A stretch of 64,000 nt of DNA, from the IMG/VR virus record IMGVR_UViG_3300040751_002066, positions 1 to 64,000 of that record. One strand, written 5' to 3'. A model generated the notes under the pieces. It was not told the origin of the DNA. It was given only the letters and a program-made list of their open reading frames with translations, and did not search any database. Made by a program: the position numbers and the translations under genes. This document shows, piece after piece, positions 57,640 to 64,000 of this stretch (its first letter is position 1; each line of letters begins with the position of its first letter). Origin of the DNA: a virus.

Positions 57640-57675
57640 CCCATTGGGGGTTAATTCCCTCAATGGGATTTTTTT
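57640..57675 (+). terminator. Rho-independent terminator after scaffold gene
   Basis: Stem CCCATTGGGGG with CCCTCAATGGG, TTAATT in the loop, followed by A and seven T. A strong plus-strand terminator 40 bases after the scaffold stop. Confidence 0.85.
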
Positions 57676-57689
57676 ATTTCATTTTTTAC

Positions 57690-57718
57690 TTGTGACAAAA
57701 TGTCGCACTTGGTATTCT
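57690..57718 (+). promoter_or_regulatory. Promoter with palindromic operator for the capsid gene
   Basis: TTGTGA, an exact 17-base spacer, TATTCT (57713-57718). The -35 and spacer contain TTGTGACAAAATGTCGCAC, a palindrome around GACA-AAA-TGTC that matches the site at 48857-48875. It lies between the terminator and the capsid gene, so the capsid has its own promoter, possibly regulated through that operator. Confidence 0.6.
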
Positions 57719-57845
57719 TCCCGACATCAACCGAATGCTCTGCTCTGGTAGCTAACCAGTTCTACGGTTCCAACCGGTCTCTGCACCACCCCACAAGCAC
57801 GCCCGCGTAGGGCTCGACTACGCAGCAAACTCACTTTTATTTACT
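57719..57845 (+). promoter_or_regulatory. Structured leader of the capsid gene
   Basis: About 120 bases between the promoter and the ATG at 57846 with three small hairpins: CTGGT/ACCAG (57744-57758), ACGGTT/AACCGT-like (57763-57777) and GCGTAG/CTACGC (57804-57822). The leader ends CAAACTCACTTTTATTTACT with no Shine-Dalgarno. This contrasts with the leaderless promoters elsewhere. Confidence 0.5.
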
Positions 57846-59183
57846 ATGTCTACATTCTCCGGAACACGTACAGACGGGTTGGACCAAATCAACGCCGTCC
57901 TCGAACAGCAGGCTAACCATATCGGTTCTGATGTTCACGCCGAAAACGTCCACATCTCCCCGTGGCTTGACCTCATCCCCAAGGGTACCTTCCCCGAAGG
58001 AGTTGGGTATCGTCTCCAGTCTCTGATTTATGAACGCTCCCTCCCAACCAACGCGGCTCAAGACGCGATTGGTCTTACTTGGGGAGACTTTGCGGGTCCC
58101 TCCGGCTACACCTCTGGCCAAGACCACTCTGGTCAGGTCAGCGGAAACGGCGGACTCCTCAACGACACCGTCTCTGACTTCCATGGCCAACTCGCCAACG
58201 ACGCCTTGGGTAGTGCCGCCTCGACTAACCCTTCTCGAATTGATTGGCAGAAGCGCCTCGAGCCATACAGCCTCAAGCGGGCCACAGTCTGGTCCCCTGA
58301 GATCAGCGTCGACGACCTCCGATTCGCCACGCACCGTGCCGAGCAGCTCTCCGCATCCTTTGACGCTCTCGCCGAGGGTGTCCGCTACGGATGGGAAGAG
58401 CGTTACCGGGACGAGTACCAGCGCGTCGTCTATTACGTCGTCGAGTGTAAAGACTCTGGAACCAGCACCACTCAAACTTCGGTCACCGGCGGAGACGCAG
58501 TCGACCGATTTGACAATGGCGCCCCCGGTGGAACCATCGCAAACATCTCCAACGCCGTACTTGACAAGGTTTACAACACTCTCGTACGAAGTGGCGCAGG
58601 CCGCAAAGCGTGGGGAATGGAAAACGGCCGACCTCAGTTCGCTCTCGTTTGCTCTTCGGAAGCAAGCTACACCCTCCAAACGGAAAGCGAGATCCGCTCA
58701 GACGTCCGGGAGTCCTCTCGGGTTGACGAGCTCCTTGCGCCTCTCGGGGTGTCCAAAGGTTTCCGCGGGTTCTACCACATCATCGACGATCTCGCGCCGC
58801 GCTACCGCGCAGCCGATTCGGATGCGGGTTACGCCAACGGGGACTACCTCCGCGTCGAGCCGTATACGATCTCCTCGGGGGTCATTACCCCGAACTCGGC
58901 CTACGAAGCGGATACCGCTAAGTACGAAGTCGCCCACATCCTCCACAAGGAGGTGATGCAGTCGCTCATCCCGGCTCCCGCACCAAGTGCCGCCGGCCTT
59001 AGCTTCGATCCAGTCGATTACTCCGGTAAGTTCCACTGGGTGAACATCAAGAGCGTGGACCTCAACCCACTCGGAACCATCGGTAACTTCCTCGGAGTGC
59101 TCGCATCGGCGACGAAGGTGCTGAAGAACCGCTTCGGATACGCACTCATCTACGACCGCACGTCTGCCACCTCGGCGGCGTAA
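57846..59183 (+). CDS. Major capsid protein
   Basis: 445 residues. It lies downstream of scaffold with its own promoter and terminator. The long helix RAEQLSASFDALAEGVRYGWEER-like (about 160-185), a beta-rich P-domain-like middle, and the C-terminal SVDLNPLGTIGNFLGVLASA fit an HK97-fold capsid protein of the T4/P22-like larger type. A similar N-terminal arm (residues 20-60) is mobile-looking. No enzymatic motif exists; identity rests on context, length and composition. Confidence 0.8.
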   Translation: MSTFSGTRTDGLDQINAVLEQQANHIGSDVHAENVHISPWLDLIPKGTFPEGVGYRLQSLIYERSLPTNAAQDAIGLTWGDFAGPSGYTSGQDHSGQVSGNGGLLNDTVSDFHGQLANDALGSAASTNPSRIDWQKRLEPYSLKRATVWSPEISVDDLRFATHRAEQLSASFDALAEGVRYGWEERYRDEYQRVVYYVVECKDSGTSTTQTSVTGGDAVDRFDNGAPGGTIANISNAVLDKVYNTLVRSGAGRKAWGMENGRPQFALVCSSEASYTLQTESEIRSDVRESSRVDELLAPLGVSKGFRGFYHIIDDLAPRYRAADSDAGYANGDYLRVEPYTISSGVITPNSAYEADTAKYEVAHILHKEVMQSLIPAPAPSAAGLSFDPVDYSGKFHWVNIKSVDLNPLGTIGNFLGVLASATKVLKNRFGYALIYDRTSATSAA

Positions 59184-59201
59184 GGTACGCAACCAATATC
59201 A

Positions 59202-59237
59202 AAGCCCTCCTCGCCCCTAAGGTGGGGAGGGCTTTTT
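59202..59237 (+). terminator. Rho-independent terminator after capsid gene
   Basis: AAGCCCTCC ... GGAGGGCTT with an inner CCCC/GGGG pair around TAAGGT, followed by TTTTT. It follows the capsid stop by 20 bases. Confidence 0.85.
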
Positions 59238-59252
59238 ACTTACGCGACAACC

Positions 59253-59411
59253 ATGCCAAAAAGCACCATACCTGCTGACTCCGTAATTGAGGGCTTCCTC
59301 GAAAGTGATGAGTTATCCGACGACGACTTGATCCAAGTTTGGGATCGGGACGCCGGTGACTTCAAGTGGACCACACTTGCCCAACTCGAAGCCTTCCTCG
59401 CCGCTAACTAA
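59253..59411 (+). CDS. Small capsid-region protein (52 aa), paralogue of next gene's N-terminus
   Basis: 52 residues, MPKSTIPADSVIEGFLESDE... ending LAQLEAFLAAN. It shares MPKST, a LxGYL/EGFL element, D/ND-H/LI and LxxLxxFL with the first 50 residues of the next protein, so both come from one small domain. It may be a decoration or head-tail joining element; unknown. Confidence 0.6.
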   Translation: MPKSTIPADSVIEGFLESDELSDDDLIQVWDRDAGDFKWTTLAQLEAFLAAN

Positions 59412-59417
59412 TTTCCA

Positions 59418-59855
59418 ATGCCTAAGTCGACCAGACCCGTCCCACCAAGCCTTCAAGGATACCTTCCGTCCGGGGACTTGAATGCGAATGACCACATCCT
59501 ACTTCGGGACCGTAGCACGGGCGCTCCGAAGCGAACATCTCTCGGGGAGCTTGGCAGCTTCTTAACAATCTCTTCGCCGGGAGTGACCTCTTATTGCGTG
59601 TCAGGTGCCGGAACCGCGGCGGCCAACGGCACCTACGTCGAGAGCGTTGAGGTAAGCGGGCGCCCCTCCTACGTCCATTCCGAGAACCCTAGCTTCAGCA
59701 TCCTCTACTTGTGGGGTACGTGGGTAATCCGGGAGGCCGAGGTAGCCGACCGCTACCTAATCTCTACTGAACTCGATCCGGATTCAGAGCCTTGGCTGGT
59801 CGCCACGGGAACCGCTCCTGCGCCCACCGTTACTGCCGGCGCCTGCGGGGCTTAA
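59418..59855 (+). CDS. Putative head decoration or fibre-like protein (145 aa)
   Basis: 145 residues. The first 50 residues parallel the preceding 52-residue protein. The rest has CVSGAGTAAANGTYVESVEV followed by GRPSYVHSENPSFSILYLWGTWVI and an APTVTAGA-like end, the NGTY...GRPSY pattern common in phage decoration and tail-fibre domains. Starts 6 bases after the previous stop. Role inferred from that pattern and position. Confidence 0.6.
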   Translation: MPKSTRPVPPSLQGYLPSGDLNANDHILLRDRSTGAPKRTSLGELGSFLTISSPGVTSYCVSGAGTAAANGTYVESVEVSGRPSYVHSENPSFSILYLWGTWVIREAEVADRYLISTELDPDSEPWLVATGTAPAPTVTAGACGA

Positions 59856-59901
59856 CCAACCTCCACCATCTAATTCTGCGCACCAATCTCGGGGTATCCT
59901 G

Positions 59902-59930
59902 TTGACCTAAGCGTACTCCCCTGATACAAT
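59902..59930 (+). promoter_or_regulatory. Sigma70-type promoter of the lysis cassette
   Basis: TTGACC, an exact 17-base spacer, TGATACAAT (extended -10, TACAAT at 59925-59930), then 9 bases to the ATG at 59940, giving a leader of about 2-3 bases. Confidence 0.65.
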
Positions 59931-59939
59931 CGAGCTGTT

Positions 59940-60116
59940 ATGAAAGAATTCTTCAAAGGTATCTGGACATCTAAGGCGACCACTTTTGCAGGTGCCGTCG
60001 TCGCTCTCGGGATCTGGCTCGCGTCCGACGCGGTCGACGTCCCGGACTACATTTCCCTCCCCGCGGCGGGAATCGCCGTAGTAGCGGGCGCCCTGTACCC
60101 GGGGAAGTCCGAATAA
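59940..60116 (+). CDS. Holin-like membrane protein (58 aa)
   Basis: 58 residues, MKEFFKGIWTSKATTFAGAV..., with two hydrophobic segments (about 15-30 and 40-54), a basic start and a C-terminal GKSE. Small two-pass proteins directly before an amidase are usually class II-type holins that open the inner membrane. It is behind its own promoter. Too short for the usual length limit. Confidence 0.65.
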   Translation: MKEFFKGIWTSKATTFAGAVVALGIWLASDAVDVPDYISLPAAGIAVVAGALYPGKSE

Positions 60117-60135
60117 CCCAACCCCACCCTTGACT

Positions 60136-60291
60136 ATGAAAACACTACTCCCCCTCGCCTTGGCTCTGATTACCCTCGCCCTCGTCTCATGTGGAGACAT
60201 CTCCCCCACTGCGACCTTCAACCCCGCTACTGGTGCTTTTGAATTCTCAGCGGAATTCAATCCAGTACCAATCGTCGAACCGGCAAAGTAA
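60136..60291 (+). CDS. Small lipoprotein, spanin-like (51 aa)
   Basis: 51 residues: signal peptide MKTLLPLALALITLALVSCG with lipobox LVSC (cleavage before Cys19), then a short hydrophilic, Pro-rich mature part. Outer-membrane lipoproteins of this kind in lysis cassettes are Rz1-like o-spanins. The leader AACCCAACCCCACCC is CA-rich. No inner-membrane spanin partner with a coiled coil is obvious; the next gene has a membrane segment. Confidence 0.65.
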   Translation: MKTLLPLALALITLALVSCGDISPTATFNPATGAFEFSAEFNPVPIVEPAK

Positions 60292-60293
60292 CC

Positions 60294-60881
60294 ATGGCAG
60301 ACCCGGCAGCATGGGCGGCAGCGGTCACCGCCGTTCTGTCCGGAATATTTGCATTTGCAAAGTGGTTGCTCCCTTTCTTAAGGGAGTGGGACAAGTCCCG
60401 CACGGACACGAAGACTATTCGGGGGTTCGCTAAGTACCAGAAGTTATACCTAGCTCTGCAAGCTATCCAAGACGCGGGAGTGCAGAGGGCCATCATATTT
60501 GCGGGACACAACGGGGGTGGGATCCCCAAGCCGGGGTCCCCCTTTTATGTCTCAGCCCTGCACTGGACCACTGAGGATCCAGACAGGGGGGGCCCCTCTA
60601 AATACCAGCAGCTACCCGTCGACGCGGGGTACATTTCAATGCTGGTCAATGCTATGTCTTCTGGGGAAATAAGGTACAAGACCAAGGAGATGACTCCCTG
60701 CCAACTACGTGACATCTATCTAGCGGAGGGCGTTGAAGACAGCTTGGTTGTGTACCTCGGAACCCACGAACGCCAGCTCTTCTACATGAGCGCCGCGACG
60801 TTCTATGGGGGCCTGACTGATACCCAGCTCACCGAAATTCGCTTGCAAGCCAACGTCATTCGTAATATCCTGACCACCTAA
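60294..60881 (+). CDS. Membrane-anchored protein of the lysis cassette (195 aa)
   Basis: 195 residues. An N-terminal membrane segment WAAAVTAVLSGIFAFAKWLL (about 7-28) is followed by a charged stretch and a globular domain with RAIIFAGHNGGGIPKPGSPF, VSALHW and a C-terminal YLGTHERQLFYMSAATF. The domain shape (strands, conserved Gly, regulatory-like) recalls GAF-like modules in phage proteins of unknown function. It starts 2 bases after the lipoprotein stop. Possibly an inner-membrane lysis or sensing protein. Confidence 0.55.
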   Translation: MADPAAWAAAVTAVLSGIFAFAKWLLPFLREWDKSRTDTKTIRGFAKYQKLYLALQAIQDAGVQRAIIFAGHNGGGIPKPGSPFYVSALHWTTEDPDRGGPSKYQQLPVDAGYISMLVNAMSSGEIRYKTKEMTPCQLRDIYLAEGVEDSLVVYLGTHERQLFYMSAATFYGGLTDTQLTEIRLQANVIRNILTT

Positions 60882-60882
60882 T

Positions 60883-61602
60883 ATGAGTTATTCAGCAGTA
60901 GGTAAAGTATGGGACGCCGAGTCCTTCAGAGCGCACGTCAAGAAGCACGCCGCCAGCATTAAGGGGTGGGCCAAGGGTGTGACTATCCACCACACCGCGG
61001 CCCCCAACCTCGCCCAGCGCCCCAACGGTTGGACTATCCAGCACATGAGGAATCTCGCCCACTTCTACGGCAAGAAATTGCGTTGGAGTGCGGGCCCCCA
61101 CCTCTTTACGGATGAGGACCAGATCTTTGGTCTCTCCCCAATGACTGCCCGCGGGGTCCACGCACGGTCCTTTAACCCGGGGTACCTTGGGATAGAAGCC
61201 CTTGGGAACTACGACGTCGAGGACCCTCGTTCCGGACGGGGCCGCCAAGTATGGAGGAACACCGCCAAGGCTGTGAGTATTCTACAAGAGGAGCTGGGTT
61301 GGACCGACGCCCAAGTAACTTTCCACCGGGACGACCCCCGCACGTCTAAGACCTGCCCGGGGAGCAAAGTGTCCCGAGAGTGGTTCCTGAACCTTGTACA
61401 CTCGGCCAAGTTCTCGAAGCCAGAACCCGGAGACCCGGGCGTGGACGGCCAAGCCCGGTCCGAGAACCAAGACCCCCCTAGTCCCCCGGAGGAATTCCTT
61501 GCGCTGGACCAAGAAGTAGTCTCGAGGATTAGGGCCATCCGAGCCAGCATTGATTGGCAGGTGCAGAAGCTCTACAAACTCCTCGACGCCATAACCAAGT
61601 AA
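60883..61602 (+). CDS. Endolysin: N-acetylmuramoyl-L-alanine amidase
   Basis: 239 residues. VTIHHTAAPNLAQRPNGWTI near 33, WSAGPHLFTDEDQIFGL near 69, GYLGIEALGNYD and TFHRDDPRTSKTCPGSKV near 146 give the amidase_2/PGRP zinc site (HH.. H.. C). It would cut the sugar-peptide bond in peptidoglycan. The C-terminal 70 residues are a Pro/Gln linker and a helix, perhaps a dimerisation or wall-contact part. No signal peptide, so the holin must let it through. Confidence 0.88.
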   Translation: MSYSAVGKVWDAESFRAHVKKHAASIKGWAKGVTIHHTAAPNLAQRPNGWTIQHMRNLAHFYGKKLRWSAGPHLFTDEDQIFGLSPMTARGVHARSFNPGYLGIEALGNYDVEDPRSGRGRQVWRNTAKAVSILQEELGWTDAQVTFHRDDPRTSKTCPGSKVSREWFLNLVHSAKFSKPEPGDPGVDGQARSENQDPPSPPEEFLALDQEVVSRIRAIRASIDWQVQKLYKLLDAITK

Positions 61603-61605
61603 GTC

Positions 61606-62853
61606 ATGCCCGCAGCCACCCGACAGAGAGTACTCGCATTCACCTCCCCCGACCTTCGGGATCTTTTCTTTTGGGAGCGGGACACTCTTTCTCGTGCCGA
61701 CTACACGGACCTCACCAATGACGGGGTCCGGGCCTACGGAACTCCCCACCCTGACTCGGACAAGTTCCCGAATCACGTACTGTGTTACTGGGAACAGGAT
61801 CAGGATTTTGAGTTCGGCCGGGACGGACAAGATTCTCTGCGGGTCCGGAAGTACTACGTCGCCGACCGGGCCGACCAAGACGAGTACAACTTTGAATTTT
61901 CGGCGGCTGACATTGGTGGACAAAAGTTTGACGCGGTGACCCGGACGTACATTATCCCACGCACCGAGTTTGACGAGGCGGCCCCCGCAATGGGCACCAG
62001 TATGCCCACTGCCCCATCAGGAAAGTTTTCTGCGGACACCTACGTTCTTTCCGGCCGGGTGCAGAAGCGCATCGGTCAGAAGGAACTCGACTCTCTCTAC
62101 GTTGTGGAGGTACGCACCTATGTCAAGAAGGTCACTATTTCGCGGCAGCAGCTAGATGAGGCCACCGGAGGGGTGGTCGGGTCTTCCACTACCCTGTACT
62201 ACCGGGGCGAGGACTACGGGGGAACCCCCATTGAAACCGCGGCGGCCGACGCCTCTGCATGGGGTCTCACCGCCGGCGGGGTGAATGTGGAAGTGAACCA
62301 GATCTCCGAAAACTGGTGGGCCGTGACGAACACAGAGGTAATCCCTCAGGGTTTACCGGACGGCCCGTATGGGAAGACCGTACGCGTCTACACCACTTGG
62401 CAGAATTTTACGTGGCCGGAGGTACTCGGTCCCGGTTCCCTCGAGTTCCGGGCCATTGCCCGCAAGAGTGGAAGTGACAACGTCTCCGTTGAGATCCGTC
62501 CCGAGAAGGACCGGTACAGTGGGGCGACCCGATTCCAAGTGGAACAGTACTGGTCCAAAGACGCGGTATCTCTACCCTCCCCCGTAATCTTCGACACCAA
62601 GAGCGGACGCTACTCCGGCGCCCAGTACTCCTTCAGCTTCAGCAACGTCCTACTCAACGGGAACATGACGCTAACGGACAATATTGGAACCAGCGACCCA
62701 GTCTTCGAGCCGGGCACGTATGGGGGAGACCCTTGGGAAACTGCGACGGCCCTCCCTACTTGGCCCACGGGGCCCGCCGTCATCGGTTCTTCTCAGAAGC
62801 CCTTCCGGGGTGGTTACCTAGTGACCATCCAAAAAGCGTACCCTCCGTATTAA
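61606..62853 (+). CDS. Virion structural (tail) protein (415 aa)
   Basis: 415 residues, beta-rich, with repeated Asp/Arg/Tyr and no catalytic motif: RDGQDSLRVRKYYVADRADQ, VRTYVKKVTISRQQL, VRVYTTWQNFTWPEV. It starts 4 bases after the endolysin and precedes a Ser/Gly-rich tail protein. A tail or adaptor role is inferred from composition and order. Confidence 0.6.
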   Translation: MPAATRQRVLAFTSPDLRDLFFWERDTLSRADYTDLTNDGVRAYGTPHPDSDKFPNHVLCYWEQDQDFEFGRDGQDSLRVRKYYVADRADQDEYNFEFSAADIGGQKFDAVTRTYIIPRTEFDEAAPAMGTSMPTAPSGKFSADTYVLSGRVQKRIGQKELDSLYVVEVRTYVKKVTISRQQLDEATGGVVGSSTTLYYRGEDYGGTPIETAAADASAWGLTAGGVNVEVNQISENWWAVTNTEVIPQGLPDGPYGKTVRVYTTWQNFTWPEVLGPGSLEFRAIARKSGSDNVSVEIRPEKDRYSGATRFQVEQYWSKDAVSLPSPVIFDTKSGRYSGAQYSFSFSNVLLNGNMTLTDNIGTSDPVFEPGTYGGDPWETATALPTWPTGPAVIGSSQKPFRGGYLVTIQKAYPPY

Positions 62854-62854
62854 C

Positions 62855-64000
62855 ATGAGCGAAGAGCTGGACTCCATTGATTTTGATGCCCCATTTCCCC
62901 CTTCCCCCGAGCCGGTTATTCCCGGCGCGTCAGTAGAGGGGGCGCGGGGAGGGGGGTCTAAGGCGGACCGGGAGCACTTTCTTTTCAAGCCTCACGCCTT
63001 CGCCCTTACTCATGGGGATGGCGGGGCCAAGATTATGTACGGGGAGCTCCACTACGGGGTAACTATTCAGGAGGTTACCCGGGTCACCCTCGAGGAGGGA
63101 GTGACTGTAGTCGAATCAATCACTCAGAACCCAATCCAAGAAACGAAAGTATGTGTCCCGAAGTATAATGGGACCGAACTGGACCCCGAGGTCCCAAACA
63201 TCTACACCCAACTCGACGGGTATGGCGAAGTGTTCCTTTACTGGGAGTATGCCATCGGCGCGGGTGGCGAGATCACCGTCTGCGAGATCCGGGTCGGCCG
63301 GCCGGTGGAGCAAGATATTAGTTTTCTAAACGAGGAGCTTGAACGGTCTGGGTCCGAAGGGTCGGGTGGTGGCTCGGGTAGCGGGTCTGGTACCGGCTGT
63401 ACTGGTAAGTTTGCTATCCGCATCGGTACCGTAAATGAGGGCAGTCCTGTCCTCCAAGATGTCTCCAGTGATGTCCCTTGGTTCGCCCACGTGGTGCAAG
63501 ACACCAGCCCGTGTGGCGTGGGGTCTGACAGTAGTAGTTCCTCGGGTCCCTCGGCTTCTTCCGCAGGACCCCCTTCCTCCTCATCCACCGGGGGTGGGAG
63601 TAGTTCCAAGAGTACCTGCATCGTCCCCGTCCCTCAGTGGTTCCACACCACCGGGTACGCCGCCCTGTTTATTATGGAGAGTCCCGAGGTGCGCTTCGAG
63701 GACTTTACCCAAGTCGAGATCACCGGTCGAATCACTCGAGTCCCGGTCGATCCTAAGTACGTAGTCGTCTGTGAACCCGGAACCCTGAATGTCCGTTCGG
63801 TTCAGGGGAAACGACCCGTGTCCTATGGATCATGGATCGGCCACGACGGGTACCTGTATATTGATTCCGGCCTTCTCTGGCCCCTCAAGAAGGGACTGGT
63901 GAACGTATCCATTACCGGCATCCGGCGTGGGTTTGCGCACTCCCGCCACCCCAACGACCCATTCTACGACCCCCGCTTCCCCGCGAGAACTGCAAAACAA
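62855..64000 (+). CDS. Ser/Gly-rich tail protein (partial, open at window end)
   Basis: ATG at 62855, two bases after the previous stop; the frame stays open to base 64000, so about 382 residues are visible. It has an acidic/Pro-rich start, beta-rich stretches, and two low-complexity linkers, SGGGSGSGSGT and a Ser-rich run (SDSSSSSGPSASSAGPPSSS). Such Ser/Gly linkers with short Cys-containing inserts (SKSTCIVPVPQWF) recall tail proteins of environmental phages of PVC-type hosts. Function unknown; probably tail or fibre. Confidence 0.65.
   Translation, partial: MSEELDSIDFDAPFPPSPEPVIPGASVEGARGGGSKADREHFLFKPHAFALTHGDGGAKIMYGELHYGVTIQEVTRVTLEEGVTVVESITQNPIQETKVCVPKYNGTELDPEVPNIYTQLDGYGEVFLYWEYAIGAGGEITVCEIRVGRPVEQDISFLNEELERSGSEGSGGGSGSGSGTGCTGKFAIRIGTVNEGSPVLQDVSSDVPWFAHVVQDTSPCGVGSDSSSSSGPSASSAGPPSSSSTGGGSSSKSTCIVPVPQWFHTTGYAALFIMESPEVRFEDFTQVEITGRITRVPVDPKYVVVCEPGTLNVRSVQGKRPVSYGSWIGHDGYLYIDSGLLWPLKKGLVNVSITGIRRGFAHSRHPNDPFYDPRFPARTAKQ

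Noticed and set aside
57719-57800. A third tRNA in the capsid leader
   Set aside because: A GGTTCCAACC word and a tRNA-sized run are present, but no acceptor stem or seven-base anticodon loop with U33 can be formed; three independent hairpins fit better.

Overview
The window is a contiguous part of the genome of a tailed double-stranded DNA bacteriophage (Caudoviricetes). It carries a large terminase, portal, scaffold, major capsid protein, tail proteins, a lysis cassette, a family A DNA polymerase, a primase-helicase and about forty small accessory genes, with almost no spare DNA. Both ends cut through tail genes (a fibre C-terminus at base 1, an open reading frame running off base 64000), so the genome is larger than the window and is probably joined through the missing tail genes. 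The sequence is G+C-rich by eye. The host is unknown. An amidase beside a small lipoprotein fits a diderm host. A Ser-rich tail protein and the near absence of Shine-Dalgarno sites hint, weakly, at the Planctomycetota/Verrucomicrobiota or a similar non-SD lineage.

Layout: (1) 1-1584, plus strand: the end of the tail fibre and small tail-associated genes. (2) 14630 to 1592, minus strand: replication and nucleotide metabolism, with a terminase-small-like HTH protein, a RuvC-like nuclease, HD and DUF5664-like nucleotide hydrolases, an Acb2/Tad1-like candidate, an SF2 helicase, a DUF2800 nuclease, DNA polymerase A, a GGQ release-factor-like protein and a primase-helicase. Many junctions are TAATG or ATGA overlaps. 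(3) 14668-31842, plus strand: large terminase, a hairpin element, tRNA-Met(CAU) and tRNA-Gly(UCC), two coiled-coil proteins and a 4311-residue polyvalent protein. (4) 48563 to 31899, minus strand: a long operon-like run of small genes holding an RNA ligase and three genes that look like a MoxR/CobS-type AAA+ ATPase, a DUF3150-like partner and a metallopeptidase-like VWA (CobT-like) protein. Many of its intergenic gaps hold a hairpin with a conserved core and covarying outer stem, followed by a CA-rich leader before the ATG. (5) 49401-64000, plus strand: HNH and related DNA-binding proteins, portal, a glycosyltransferase-like and a sulfotransferase-like protein, scaffold, capsid, lysis genes and tail proteins.

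The control regions deserve as much attention as the genes. Several plus-strand genes sit only 5-12 bases behind a sigma70-type -10 box with an exact 17-base spacer, which predicts leaderless or nearly leaderless mRNAs. Six sites share a separate box, GGGGTTGACA-N3-GTGKTA-N3-T. A palindromic element with a conserved 55-60 base loop occurs twice, at 16.5 and 49.2 kb, in opposite orientation, each copy reading into the block it precedes. Non-SD leaders, leaderless promoters, an initiator-like tRNA and a release-factor-like protein together suggest that the phage brings part of its own translation strategy. All functional calls rest on reading motifs by eye; no database search was possible.
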